Source: Akebia trifoliata
Taxonomy: Eukaryota; Streptophyta; Magnoliopsida; Ranunculales; Lardizabalaceae
DNA: 64,000 bases
Reading direction: 5' to 3'
NCBI GenBank assembly: GCA_017979445.1
Contig: CM030714.1
Location: 39,320,308-39,384,307, forward strand
Shown here piece after piece: positions 35,191-48,324 of the stretch (position 1 is the stretch's first letter; each line of letters begins with the position of its first letter). A program made the translations under genes and the position numbers. The notes below the pieces were generated by a model. It was not told where the DNA came from. It searched no databases and saw only the letters and a list, made by a program, of their open reading frames with translations.

Positions 35191-35490
35191 CGTTCTTCGT
35201 GGATTTATAATGTTAAAAACAACAACTATTATTTTTTAGGACATAATTAGTTGAATTATAATGTTAAAAATAATAATTGAAACTTGTAAGGGTATTTTGG
35301 TTATTTTACCAGAATTCAGAATAGTTTTCTAACACAAAATTTTATTAAAAGTACTTCTGACAGTATTTCTTAGAACCTTTATCCAAACGCAAGATACTTT
35401 TCTAGCTACTTCAGACAGTACTTCAAATAATACTTCTGACAGTACTTATGTTCTAAGTACTTTTGGTTCCTACATCCAAACGGGCCCTAA

Positions 35491-37673
35491 AGCATACCTT
35501 GTTGTACCATTAGATTGAAACTCGAGACTTTAGGATCATAATTCTTGCTTGCTATTCTCTAGCATGGTTAGATCAACTAGCAATGTTTGAGATTAGGATT
35601 ATTCCAATACACCTTGGGAATAAGCCTTTGGGAGTATTTTTGGTAATAAAATTAATTTTGAGTTCATTTTTGATATAAAATCAAATCCATAAGTGTATTT
35701 AATGCACTTTAACATGTACCCGTAGGGTACATGTTAACAAAACCCTTTATTATTTTACGAACATTAACATGTGCCATGTTAGCACACTTAGTACATTGAT
35801 CGAATCCCAGCATCTGTTTGTACTAATAAAATTTCAATAATAATAATAATAATAAATATACGAGATGTTCGTTAGATTAAACATTATTCCCATATTTGAA
35901 TGTAGCATCCATGACTCCCCTATTCCTTAAAATACTAAGTAAATATATGTTTGATGTATCCTTGTATCCAAACAACCCTAGAAATTAACAAGTAGGGTAT
36001 TTTATTCTAGAAAGTTAATCATAGTCGCATTCCCATTACTTTTATAGATAAAAAGTTGCTTTCCGCCAATTTGAGGGACATGATCACTCTGCTTGATTGA
36101 CCGTTGACCCAAAAGACAACTCTAGGCATTTTCCCACGGAATGGTGGGTCCTACTCCTGCAAGCTTTCCACATTTCATAACAGCGGTCAAACCATCTCGA
36201 AGTAAAGAATCAGCATGATTGGTGATTTCTAGCCACTATGTACATATATGCAAATACTTAAACCTAGTAACCAAGAATCACCAATCAAATTGACTTTTGG
36301 GTTTTAAGATGAGATTATGGAAATTGAGTTTAAAAATTCATAATCTTGTTTTACTACATTATTTTGAAAATTATGGTAGAATCTAAAATTTAGAATATTC
36401 TTCCGCTACTTGTAATATGGAATACTTTATACATAAATGGCAAAAAGTCAATTTAGTGAAAATATAATAAAATAAATAGATTTTGAAATAGGAAACATTG
36501 GGTCCTACTTAGTTCCTAATTCTAGTTGATTTTTTTATTTTTATTTAGAAAGAATGGCTATATAATCTGAATCAAATATTATATTAATTTTTAGAATTTG
36601 ATTATAAGTGAGAATTATATTTAAAAAGAGAATTTTATTGAGTAGACCTATCTATTACAATTTTATTACAAAAAGTCCCTTACTTTATTAAGGTTGTTAC
36701 TCAAACAAACCTTGCTTTATAAATCAAACTAGCATGATTAACTTTGTAAGATTTCAAATCTTGCTAAGGATTGTTTAGCCCACGTGGATATAGAATTAGC
36801 AATGCAACACACATCCTTATGGATTTCGTTGCAAAAAAATCAGATTCAAAAGAAAATTAAAAAAAGAAAAAAATTTTAACTTGATCTTAAATGTTGAAAA
36901 TGGTTGGTTACCGAATTCCCAAATTTAAAATTAAAATTTAATAGCAAAAATTAATTTTTTATTTTCAATTGATTTTTGAAAGTTCTTAGAATATTTTCAT
37001 TTATAACTCTGGAGTATTAGATCATGTTTATAGATGCCAAAAATTGATAGGGTTAGAATCTATCCCAAGGTATGTTAAATAACAGATTAACCTCATACAT
37101 TTGAATCTTATGACGAGGATCCCCATTCTAAGGTTCAATGAGTAACAAACTTGATAAAGTGAGATTTGGTTGGTAACAAATTTCATAAAGTAAAGTTCGT
37201 TTGGAATTGTCAAAACTCCAAGGGAGCTTTGTTTTAATAAAAAAAGGCAATAATTATTGGTTAAATCTCTCATTTAAAAATGAATAATGAATATTAGAGA
37301 CAGAGTGAGAGAGAGGATCACATGGCACTTTGTTATTGGACCTAGAGCTCCACAAAGAAAAGTAGGTCGACATTAAAATGTGATTGTATGAACTGAATAT
37401 GCCCATCCAGGAAACTATGTGGTTCGTACATTTATTAGCCGTTTCTCTTGGTCTACGCTACTTTGGGATTCCTTTTCAAGATAAAAGGCAAAAATAGAAT
37501 TAGTCTTTGGGCCTACAACCTTCCACTTGAATTTCCAATCCAAATTTCATAATGACTAAGACTGTCATAATCATGATGAAGTGCCCTTGAAAAGTCATAG
37601 TAATATATATAATAGTAGTAGTCTAGTCTTAAGTTTTCATAGTATAATAAAATTCCGATAATACCCTTGCTTG
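35491..37673. other. Non-coding stretch
   Basis: AT-rich, no gene recognised. It includes a run of aat trinucleotides near 35838-35858. A passage near 36720-36800 is distantly similar to 57620-57690 (both with a cttgc(t/c)aagg word followed by a gagctc/gcccac phrase), suggesting an unidentified dispersed repeat. Confidence 0.4.
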
Positions 37674-37900
37674 CAAGGGCGGAGCCAGAATTTTGAACCA
37701 AAAGTAGAAAAAAAAACTGGTGGGGACGATCAAGAGTGAAAAAAATAGTTGTGGGGCAATTAAGATTGGAAAAAAAAATTGTGAGGGCAATAGTGATAAA
37801 TTTCTTTATCCACCGCTAAAATCTGTTGCAATAGCACATTAATCCATAGAATTTGAAAACTCTTGTGGGGGCAAGTGGCCCCGCTCTAAATCCCCCCCTG
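37674..37900 (+). mobile_element. hAT-type MITE, 227 bp
   Basis: The left end is CAAGGGCGGAGCCAG and the right end GGCCCCGCTC...CCCCCCCTG, imperfect inverted copies. The 8-bp flanks are cttgcttg (37666-37673) and cttgcttt (37901-37908), a 7/8 match to the 8-bp duplication typical of hAT elements. No coding capacity. Related to 9103-9240. Confidence 0.7.
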
Positions 37901-37908
37901 CTTGCTTT

Positions 37909-39340
37909 TGTTTCAATGGAATATCAACAAGTCCTTTACACAATTTTGTTTGCTTTAGCAAGTCACATGTCATCCTACTCGGCACATGTATAACATTAAA
38001 TAGTCACTTTTTTTTATTAAAAGACGTCTAAAGATTCAAAGGCATGACCTGGCTTCATGAATATATATTTCATTTAAGCACTAAGATTCTATTAAACCTA
38101 GGAAAGAAGAAGAAATTTGACTAGAGTTGCATGTTTAAAATATGTTAGAAATCTGAATTTCTTTGTGTTGAAAGTAGGGTCTGAAAGATGTATTTATAAA
38201 CATCAAGATGAATATCCAAAGAATCACCCTGAAGAGTTGTTTATTTCCTCAATAAGTTCAACTATGGAATTGGTTTAGTAATTGAGTGTCTTGGTTCGAT
38301 CCAACAACTTTAGTTGCTCATCAAATCTGTTTTACATGCCATCTATTAGAATTTAGAACCTTGTTGGATGGATTAGCTCCAACAAAAAATAGTCTCCATT
38401 GGCGACCTAATACATTTCGGTATTTTTTTTTTTTTTGTTGTTGTGTGTTTCGAATGTTAGGAAACCCTTTTCTGCTAGGAAAATTGGTAACGATATAATT
38501 TGATCCTTGGCATGTATTATTAACATTCACAAGTTTTATTAACTTTTTATTTTTATCGGTAAGCCTATTTATAATAAGTTTAATAACTCGATCGTGACAG
38601 AATATGAACTCAGGTCTATAATATCATCACCCAAAGATTTTACCAACTAAGCTAGCTGGCCATTATCAACTTATTAAAAAGATTTGTTGTCAAATAGGGG
38701 TACAATTGAGGGTACAATTGATGAGGAAACATGAGTCCACAATTCCGGGCCATTAGACAACTTCACTTTTATCATTTTCTCCTCTCTCATCTACAAAAAA
38801 TACTACAAAAACTTTGCTTTTGGCTTCTTTCAAGATGGTGAATTTCCATTTATGAATACCTCCATTGAGATGTCGATACAATTGAGTTTCAATTTCTCAA
38901 CATCTTACTTAATGGTAGTCTTTTCAAATTCCAACAAATTAACTTTTTCCTTGGTCATCTTGAGAATTACCTATGGATATGAATTCAACATTAAATTTTG
39001 TTGGTATGTTCACCTCCAAAATCTTTAATAATCAAGTGTTCCCTTTTATGGATGTAGGTAAGATGGTTAATGTGAATCATCCATCACATTGACTTGTTTG
39101 AGATTCTAAAGGGCTCATTTGATATTTAAAAATATCAATTATTCATAATTGACTGAGTTAATATTGGGTATTTTTTTCTATATATAGTATTCAATTTTTT
39201 AATGATTTAAATATGTGATGGGATTGCGTGATTCATGAGAAAACACTTGATCTCAATTATGCAAACATGAAACTCAACAGTCAAAATTTATATAATGAAA
39301 CTTATTTGGAGAATAAATTTCATTCGTTGGATTTCATGTT
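37909..39340. other. Non-coding stretch left of the copia nest
   Basis: No gene recognised. There is a T run at 38428-38439. It ends at the copia target site. Confidence 0.45.
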
Positions 39341-39345
39341 TGCAC

Positions 39346-39548
39346 TATAAGAGAATAATGTTAGTTACTGTTGGTTACTAAATTTCCCCTTTCTGTTACA
39401 AAGTTTGATATAGAATTTGTTAGAGGAACCTTCTAGAGACCTCTATGAGTTTCTCTTTCATGTATATAAGGCCATGGTAGGTCTTACTAATTCAATGAAG
39501 GATTTCATTCCTTTCTTCTTATTCTGTTATTTTCTCATTTTCATAATA
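39346..39548 (+). repeat. 5' LTR of the copia element (203 bp)
   Basis: Starts TATAAGAGAATAATG and ends TTTTCATAATA. It includes a TATATAAGG box near 39464. The 3' LTR is a near-identical copy of the same length. The boundary is set by the TGCAC duplication on the left and the primer site on the right. Confidence 0.85.
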
Positions 39549-39560
39549 TGGTATCGGAGC
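39549..39560 (+). other. Primer-binding site of the copia element
   Basis: TGGTATCGGAGC follows the LTR directly. It is one base from TGGTATCAGAGC, the complement of the initiator-Met tRNA 3' end used by most plant copia elements. Confidence 0.85.
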
Positions 39561-39583
39561 CCCTTTTTCTTTCATGAGTATCC

Positions 39584-40713
39584 ATGGCTGACTCTACCTC
39601 TACCACACCGCAGTCCACCACGGTGGCTACCTCTTCCTCTTTTGTTCAATAATCTCCAGTTATTTTTAATTACACCTTATCGGTCAAGCTTGATAATGAG
39701 AATCACCTTCTTTGGAAACAACAAGTCTCTGCTGCTGTGCGTGGGCATCAACTTCTTCATTTCCTTGATGGGTCTCAATCCTCTCCAACAAAGTTTCTTT
39801 CACCCTCTGATTAGATTTCTCATCAAGTTAATCCTGCGTTTCTGGAATGGGAACAGCAAGATCAACTCCTTGTCTCCTGGTTGTTATCATCTATGACTGA
39901 AGTATTACTTACTCGTATGGTTGGTTGCTCTACGTCTTCTCAGATTTGGTCCACTCTTGATCAGTATTTTTCATCTCAGACTCGAGCTAAAATCGACCAA
40001 CTCAAACATGCACTTCAGAATCTAAAAAAAGGTTCTCTTTCTATTAACGATTATCTACTTCACATAAAAAAATTATATCAACCGTTTGGCTTTTGTTGGC
40101 TATGTTATTGACTCTACTGCTCATATCGAAGCTGTTTTTTAGGGTTTATCTTAGGATTATGATACCTTTATAATTTCTGTTAACTTTTGATCCGATGCAT
40201 ATTATGTCGAAGAGATTGAATCTCTATTGCTTGCTCAGGAGTCCCGTATTGAAAAACATTCTAGAGAGCTTGATTCTAGTACTGTTGTTGCTAATCTTGC
40301 TACCCATGGCCATCCCCGCAAACAGCATCGACGAGGCTTTTCTCAAACTCCTTCTAATCGGTCCAATTCCAATTTTAACTCCTTTTCTCATGGTAGATTT
40401 CATGGTGGATCAGGGGCTCATTCTAGTTCTAGTAGTTATCGAGGTAGCTATCATCGAGGTAGAGGTTGGTCTGGTTTCTCCTGGAATGGACAGTCGCGAC
40501 TTCAATGCCAGTTGTGTAACAAGTTTGGCCACACTGCTCTTTAGTGTTGGCATCGATTTGATAAGTCTTTCCAAGGCCCATTAGCTACCACACCATCAAA
40601 TGTTTCTTTTTTGCCTCAGATGCAAGCCACAACTATGGTTGCTATACCTCACACTCCTTATGATCCTTGTTGGTACCCGGATTCAGGGGCAACATACCAC
40701 TGCACTCCAGATG
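39584..40713 (+). pseudogene. Copia gag and start of protease
   Basis: From ATG 39584 (MADSTSTTPQSTTVA) the frame shows the UBN2-type gag region (YTLSVKLDNENHLLWKQQVS, LVSWLLSSMTEVLLTRMVG, IWSTLDQYFSSQTRAKIDQL). Stops lie at 39650-39652 and 39812-39814. A shift near 40082 moves the frame to LAFVGYVIDSTAHIEAVF, with more stops. The frame 40227-40544 carries a Gly/Ser/Arg-rich linker and the zinc knuckle CQLCNKFGHTAL, with TAG one residue before its last Cys. The aspartic protease motif DSGATYHCTPD then begins and is cut by the E2 insertion at 40713. Gag coats the RNA and protease cleaves the polyprotein. This copy cannot make either. Confidence 0.85.
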
Positions 40714-42497
40714 TGTAGACACCCCATTTTTTACATCCGCCTGATTAATCAACTCGTCAACTCGATTGCAACGGTTCCCAATGATGGATGATAACCCCCA
40801 ATGCTTTATTTTGTTACTAGATATGTTTCAGAAATTCAGATGAGGTATCTCGAACTGACAAAACTGTAGAAACTATACTACGATAGGAAAATATGACCCC
40901 CAGAAACATAGAAATCATCATTTTTCAGACAAAAAGAAGTTTTACGATAAAAATCACTAAAAAATGACTAAATTATCAAAATACCCCTAACCTTAAAACA
41001 TCCCTAGAGCCTACATTACGCTTAAGTAAATATTTTCAAACACATAAAAAAACAAATCAAAACCAATTAAATCATCTTGCCAATTTTCACAGAATTTGAC
41101 AAAATTACGAAAATTTCCCTCATAAAGTTCACGATCATTTTTCGCACAAAAAACTTCATAAATGATAAAAACCAACATTCCCATTGAATTTCTTACGAAA
41201 AATCGATTCCAAAACATCCTAGAACATTGAAAAATGACTTAAAACGCAAAAAGTCCTTTTCGATGGTAAAATGATAATAATATAATTTTAATAATTAAAA
41301 ATTATGAAATTAATAAATAAAATATTAAATAATTAAAGTGAAACATTAATAAAATTAATTTAAAATTTTGAACCAAAAAAATCGATCAATCAGGCTCTCA
41401 GTCAAAATTGTTGATGGCTGCCAAGATATTTAATCAAGGACCCCTCCATTTGGGGGTCCAAAGAATTAAAGATATAATAGAGGGGGGGTTCTCAAAAAAA
41501 TTAAAGTCAATCAAGTAAGACTAAAGTCAAAATTAAAGTCAATCAAGTAAGACTAAAGTCAAATTTTAAGTCAATCAAGTAAGACTAAAGTCAACATATT
41601 AAAGTCAATCAAGTAAGATTAAAGTCAAAATCTTAAAGTCAATCAAGTAAGATTAAAGTCAAAATCTTAAAGTCAATCAAATAAGACCAAAAGTCAAAAT
41701 CCTAATAGAGTTCTAATTAAATAATAATTATATTTAACAATCCTAATTAAATAATAACTCTATTTAATAGAATTCTAACTAAAATATAACTCTACCTAAA
41801 AGAATTCTAATTAAAATATAACTCTAACTAAAAGAATTATAATTAAACATTAATTCTATCTAAACAAACACTTAAAAAATCTATAAATAGAGGTCCTCAC
41901 AACCTATTTTCGTATCAGATAAAAAATCCTAAGAGAAGTAGGTCAAAAAGCTTCCCTGGCCTCCCATAAATCCTAATTTTGAAGCCCTAACTCCTTACCT
42001 AACACCCTTACTTCAATTTTAGCTCGAAAAATACCTAGAAGCCCTTAAAAAAATGCTCAGGAATCCATAAAAAAATTTAAAGAATCTACATCTAAGAAAG
42101 AGATATCTTGCCTCGGAGATCAAAAATCAGATCCAGAAATAGAACGAAGCAAGGAGTACTGTACAAGGAGTTACTCTATTAGATATGAGGGAACAAGACC
42201 GTTGTCTTCAGAAAGATATACAAATTTCTTATTTTTTTTTATTATTACTTAGGTCTTTTAGCAATGTAGTTTATTTGGAAATTAGTAGAGACCGGTGTTT
42301 GTCGGGTGGGGTTGGTGCCTAACATTTTCAAATCCCATAATTTGATCTCCGAACTCAGTTATTTTCTGTAATAGATTAGTTGATTTATCCATTTAGAGTC
42401 TAAGTTCGGTTCCTAGACCGTAATAATTAGGTGGCGACTCCCAAACCTCAAAGGTCAAAAGCGAATCCACGCATCCCGCGGATTGAGGGTGCTTTCA
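40714..42497 (+). repeat. 5' LTR of gypsy element E2
   Basis: Starts TGTAGACACC and ends GAGGGTGCTTTCA. Compared with the E1 LTRs it has an extra segment including the hairpin ggacccctccatttgggggt (41449 on) and a longer tandem run of aagtcaatcaagtaagacta-type units (41495-41700). Confidence 0.85.
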
Positions 42498-42749
42498 ATA
42501 GCGACTCCACTAAGGACTATTGAAGATCAGACTTGAAAAATCCCAAGTATGAGAGCATTGCTAGGATGATCTAATTTTTTTTATTATTATTTAGTTTGAT
42601 TTATTTTATTCATTTATTTATTTATTTATCTATTTATTTTTGTGGCTTGATTATGGATGATTTTGGGTATTGTATTTTTGTCCAATTAAGGGTCACTTTT
42701 GATGACCCCTAAATAATGAGATATTCAAATTGACATATGAAAAGGATGG

Positions 42750-43510
42750 AATGATGATGGTTAGGACTGTAATGTTAAAATGTTTTTATAGAATATTTTA
42801 ATGAGAATTAAGTCTGGGTAGCTTTAATAAAACGTAGATCTCATCGAGTAGATTAATTTAGAACCTGAATTCACTCAATTTCATTATCGGGAGCCTTAGA
42901 TATCATTGATGCAAGTTCAATCTATAAATCTGGAATTGTTGCTGAATGAAGGTTGGGACAGTAATGTTAAAACATTTTTACAGAACATTCTAATGAGAAT
43001 TAAGTCTGGGCACTTTTAATAAAACATAGATCTCATCGAGTAAATTAATTTAGAATCTAAATTCACTCAATTTCGTTATCAGGAGCCTTAGATATCATCG
43101 ATGCAAGTTCAATCTATAAATCTGAAATTGTTGTTGAATGAAGGTTGGGACAGCAATGTTAAAACTTTTTTACAAAATATTCTAGTGAGAATTAAGTCTA
43201 GGCACCTTTAATAAAACGTAGATCTTATCGAGTAGATTAATTTAGAACTTAAATTCACTCAATTTCGTTATCGAGAGCCTTGGATATCATCGATGCAAGT
43301 TCAATATGTAAATCTAGAATTATTGCTAAATGAAGGTTGGGACAACAATGTTAAAACGTTTTTACAGAACATTTTAATCAGAATTAGGTTTGGGCACCTA
43401 TTAATAAAAAGTAGACCCCATCGAGTAGATTAAATTAGAACCTAAATTCACTCGATTTCATTATCGAGAGCCTTTGATATCATCGATGCAAGTTCATATT
43501 GTATTTTCCT
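42750..43510 (+). repeat. Four tandem copies of the 192-bp leader unit in E2
   Basis: The marker ggttggga (first copy ggttagga) recurs at 42759, 42951, 43143 and 43335, each exactly 192 bp apart. It is the same unit as in E1, with one copy more. Confidence 0.9.
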
Positions 43511-43949
43511 GATTCACAGAAAATCTGAATTTATCTGTGTTAACACAGTTAATGTTCTTGAGAGCGAGCTCATTTGACATTAGAATCTTTCTTTTGGGAT
43601 GTGTTTCTAGTTTTTTTTTATAATTAAAAAAAAATGGTTCATCACTCCTTATCTCAACAATTATCATTCTATCATCAATGTAATATCTATTAGAATCTCG
43701 ATTTATTTTGGATCACCCAAAAGTGATCATTGATTGGACTTTAAAAATTATAAAAATTATGCCTATTACAATGTTGGACTTGATCAATTATTCTATGCCA
43801 TGTTCATTAATTGATTTGCCATTGATCTTGATCAGATATATAGTTGATATGCTTATTAGTGATCTTAATGATGTTATTGGATTGGTATTCATTTTGGCTA
43901 ATATTAGTATGGTATCAATGTGTGATGGTATGATCAGGTCCATGGGCCC

Positions 43950-45600
43950 ATTTGTTTGAAAAGGCCCCGGGCACACCCCACCTTGTTTTGCATACACCAC
44001 ATGCACGTTTACCATTTTGCACGGTTGCATATCCCAATATAGCCATGTGGCACTAGTGAGTGGCCCGGTCTCTTTAGAAATGAATTGTCATTCATGAAAA
44101 CCACAACTCCAGTCACGTACCTTAGGGTATATTAAATTGGGGCATCAGTACCATTTGATCAAGTCTCTGAAAGGTATATCGATGCACCCAGGCTGAAGCG
44201 ACCTGAGCTTTTGACCTATTATAAGCCACACATTTACATGTTCCGTTTGCCAACGTAGTACTAGTACGTGGTCGGTCCCCTCATGGGATGCCAAACCATT
44301 TATGAAAGTTACAACTCTTGACTCGTACCCGTAGGTATATAAAAGATAATTCAAGTACATCAATTGCACTTCTTGGTCAAAACCAGTGCCTAAACGAGAT
44401 CCTACCCCGCTGTACCCTACTATACGAGGGGGATGGACTACGTCTATTCTAGACGAGAGGTATTTAAGTGGGCCCTTGTTCAGCATCGTGCACCACCTCT
44501 CAACTAGGGATCAAACTGGCTGTTTTTGACTTCAGAGAAGTAAGTTGGAGTTTTAGATTATCACCTATACGGTATATCAAACCAGGTCACCACATACTGT
44601 CTGATTGAGTACGCTCGAAAGGTATGTAGGTGTACTTGGGAAAGGGTGGCCAGATAAAAATGCATTGCACATAGTAAGCTTAGAGTCTAGAAACCTTCCT
44701 TATAGGTCACGACTCGAACTTATCGTGGGTGTTCCCGAGTTGTTCATTGAATAAGACTTTATGAAAAATGAATGTCTGTGAATGATGAATGTCTGTGAAT
44801 GATGAGATCAAAATGTCTGTGAATGTATGATTTTGTCCTCAAGGATCAAATCTTTTTGTTTAAATTTGATTTGAAACTACTGTATTATTGGGTGCACCGA
44901 CTCAATAAAGAATCTGTTCAAAATGTAGCAATAATTCATAATGACCTAGTCCATCTCGATCCAACAATCATGATGGGCCGGGTCATTTAAATCAAAAGGG
45001 AAATCAAAGTTTTTTCTAAATTCGAGTTTCAACTCATTTAAAAAAAATGTTTTTCCCAAAAGAAAAGAAAAAGATTTTTATAAAAGATCTATTTTTGCGT
45101 GGAATTTGGAAAATTACTGAAATATATTTTTCTAAAGGAAAAAATTATTTAAATTAGATATTTGATAATTTAGTAAGATTATCATGGTTTAATGAATTGT
45201 TTAATGGATTGGTGCACAGAATTCAATAAAATCTCAAGGTTCATTTAAAATGTTATCAAGGGGGTAACACTGGAATTGATCAAATTCACATTTGATGGGG
45301 TCTCAAGGTTCTCATTGCACCTAAGATAAACCGTTCATCATTTTGTTAGGGTTACTAGTCCAGTGAATTAGAATGAACGTCAATGCCAAATCAATTCTTT
45401 AGAATATCTCAACATTTTCCAGTTGTTCCTTGAAGGTCACAATGTTTCAATCTTTCCGATTATAAGCAATGTCTCAGTCCTCAGTCTATAATCAAGTCCA
45501 TTGTGGTTACTTGTCTTGAGTTTTCATGAGTCATGTGGGTTAGTCTGAGTCCAATTTTTCAATGTCATGTTTTCTTAGATCGAGTTTACTCTTTTTCTAT
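43950..45600 (+). other. 5' leader of E2; gag missing
   Basis: 43950-44750 parallels the E1 leader (same ggccccgggcacaccccacc word). After 44750 similarity to E1 ends at short repeats of aatgtctgtgaatgatg. Where gag should be, there is non-coding AT-rich DNA. From about 45470 the sequence resembles the region after protease (shared cctcagtctataatcaa and ttgagtcaagtt with 62680-62830). Gag and protease were therefore deleted. Confidence 0.55.
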
Positions 45601-45839
45601 TGAGTCAAGTTAATTTGTCAAGTCTATAGAGGTGTTTGTCGCCCCATCTGAATTTGATTGGATAAAAGAAATTTTTGAATACCTCAAGCGCATTAACGAA
45701 TTAACTAATAATTTGATTTTAAGGATATATTTTTCTCATAAACAAGAAGATAAAAGTCGGGCTCAACAATTTTCAATCAGAAAGCAAAGGTCATTGACCT
45801 CGGAACATGAAATAATTCTTAAAGAGATTCAAATAGAAA

Positions 45840-46770
45840 TCATCTTATCCCTTGAGGACATGAGGGGATAATGAATTTTCTCAGAAATTTCAAAAGACTT
45901 GTTCACGTGGGCCTATGAGGATATGTTAGGTGCAAGCTTGGGTGTTGTTTGACACGGATTAGATACTGATTTGATAAAATCAGATTAAGGAAGATGTTAC
46001 AAAATGTATCAGTGCTAGACTTCTCAAAATGGTAGAGCTTCCAGAATAGATTACCATGCTCAGACTAATGAAATAGTTTAAGCGGTATTGATCTCTGATA
46101 ATGGATCGTACATCAAAACTTAGGTTATTACTCTATATTCAAAGTTCAGGATCCAGCATCACAAATCATCTCTTTACCGTTCTCAGACTAATGGAAAGGT
46201 TGAAGCAGCCAATAACAAAATCTCAAAATAATCATCAAGAAAATGTGTCAATCACACCAGGAATGGTCAAAGAAGTTGTCATTCATACTGGGGGCATATT
46301 GTACTTCAATACAGTCTTCCACTAGAGTTATTCCCTACTCTCTAGTGTATGAAATGGAAGCAATCTTACTAGTTGAGATGAAAATTTCGTATCACAAGGT
46401 CTTGATGGAAAGTCCATTGTTAGAAACATACTGGGTCCGTCATCGGTATGAAGAGTTAAACTTGATCAAAGAAGAATCACTCGCACGTTTAAGTTCACTA
46501 CTTACAAGTCAAGAATTTATCCATCAAATTTCAAGGAGAATCGAGTACTTATTTTTAACCTTAGAAGGAAGTTCAAATCAATTTGGGGTGGTCCGTTCAT
46601 CATCAAGGAAGTATTACTGGGAAAAGCTGTCAGACTTCAAGATCATGATGGAATTGAATTACCAAAACCAACTAACCTTGACCAAATCAAACGGTACTAC
46701 ATTTAAGGAGGCCATTGTTGACCGAATCAAATTCCTGTTACCCAGTTCAAAAGTTCAATATCTCATTTCT
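45840..46770 (+). pseudogene. Integrase remnant of E2 (gypsy pol C-terminus)
   Basis: Fragments in shifting frames follow the integrase order: DNGSYIKT near 46100 (second catalytic Asp region), YRSQTNGKVEAANNKI near 46180 (catalytic Glu in the VEAANK segment), YSLVYEMEAILLVEMKISYH near 46330-46390, RHRYEELNLIKEESLARL, and RRKFKSIWGGPFIIKEVL near 46565. The end reads ELPKPTNLDQIKRYY. Integrase inserts the DNA copy into the chromosome. The first catalytic Asp and the zinc domain are missing, along with all of RT and RNase H, and there are several stops. Confidence 0.75.
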
Positions 46771-47217
46771 CAGCCCTTTGCAGCCTTTTTCAAAAAAAAA
46801 AGTAAAAAATAAAAAAACTTTTTTATTTCTCAGCCCGATCACCTAACCCAGAGGAGGGAAAAGTTTCGAACTACATCTTGGTCTGATCCCAAAATTCTGG
46901 GGTACATAGGCAACCTGAGAAGTTACTTCAGGCCCGACCACATCAAAATAAAAAAAATAGATTCCTCGATAAAAAAAATCTAGAAAAAAATTCAAAAGAA
47001 AAAATAAATAAATATCTTCAAAATGGGGAAGAAAATTTAAAATAATTTAAAAGGAAATGCCACACAAGGGGCATTTGGATTTTTGAACCTCAAAATTCCT
47101 TTCTTTTTATACCCAGTCCTAAGCTTACCTACAAAAGTCCTCCTAAGTATCGTGCGAAAAGTCACGGAAGATAGCAAAGCATGATCAGACAACAATTCCA
47201 TAAAAATAAAAAATAAA

Positions 47218-47425
47218 AAAACCTGCTAGGTTGAAAACCCCAAAAGGGCAACTTAGGCAAAAATTAAGGCAAGCTCGCAAGGTTGAAAATTCGAAAGGAC
47301 AACTTTGGCAATAATCAAAGCAAAGAAAAAGAAAGCTTGCTAGATTAAAAACCTAAAAAGGAGATTTAGGCAAAAATTAGAGCAAGTTTGCTAGATTGAA
47401 AATCTGAAAAGATGATCTAGGCAAA
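47218..47425 (+). repeat. Tandem ctaggttgaaaa-type repeats in E2 3' region
   Basis: Four units with c(c/t)tgctaggttgaaaa/gctcgcaaggttg-like starts and aggcaaaa ends. Same family as 30726-30950 in E1. Confidence 0.65.
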
Positions 47426-48324
47426 AGTTCGAACAACAAAGCAAAACAGAAGAAAAGTTGAGAACGGTCCGAGCTGAAACATCAGAAGTCTGAATAATCA
47501 AATTCAATACTTAGCTTAAACCAGGCACAGACTTAGAAGTCACGAGCATCGTCTACGATTGATCTGAAAATTTTCTACTTCTCCAAGTGAACCAAGAGGG
47601 AAAATGATGGATTCTACAATGAATCTCAAAAGGAAATATTTTGTTTTCTTGAGCCTAACTCAAAATCTTCAATATAAAATATCAAAATTAAAAAGTTGAA
47701 TCTTTATTGCGCTTGTGGTAGTCAAATATTTCAAACCTTCATACAAGGGACATTTTTCTTCTTCTCTGATATGTAGTTTCTCCCTTATACTAGGGGTATT
47801 TTTTTTATTTTTTTACAAGATGTGTTCAATACAATGTTTCCTGTCAAATTTGGCATATTTTTGACTTCAAGCTTGATTAATGTTAATCCTAAAAGATAAT
47901 GGAAACCCCAAACTTAAGGTTACCCTCTTGATAACAATTTTTCGAAAATACTTGTGGCTCAAAAGAAATAAAAACTCAGGTTTTAAATTCATAAAACTTT
48001 TGAAAAAAGAAAAAAAACCTTGAGGGTCAAACAAAAGCGTTCATAATCTCATGTTTTGATTTTTGCCTAGAGAATAACCCATTTACCTAGAGTAGGAGAT
48101 AGGGTATTTTTTCGTTCCCACATTCATTTATCCTCTTCCAAATCCATTCATTCTTGGATTCGATCATTCTCTTCCTGATTCATTATCTTCTAGATTTATT
48201 CATTCGTTCATCGATTCAATCATTATTCTCCAGATTCATTTTCAATCTTATCCAGATTCATTTTAATCATTCTTCTCCAGATTCATTCATTCTTCCCAAA
48301 ATTCATTCATTCATTTGTCAGTTT

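Larger units (their letters stand above)
23164..35487. mobile_element. Outer Harbinger-like non-autonomous element, interrupted by nested insertions
   Basis: The left end is GGGTCTATTTGGAT after TAA (23161-23163). The right end, ATCCAAACGGGCCC, is followed by TAA (35488-35490). The ends are inverted copies with two mismatches in 14. Both flanks carry shared tacttct(g/c)acag-like words. Subtracting the nested MITE and gypsy insertion leaves about 1.3 kb. No transposase is visible. A diverged internal duplication lies at about 34797-34935 and 34960-35075 (gaagcatcccc/tttagta ... gaacaatc). Confidence 0.55.

Noticed and set aside
39417..39896. 159-codon hydrophobic open frame over the copia LTR and gag start
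   Set aside because: It is out of frame with gag and crosses the LTR and primer site. It is a shadow frame.
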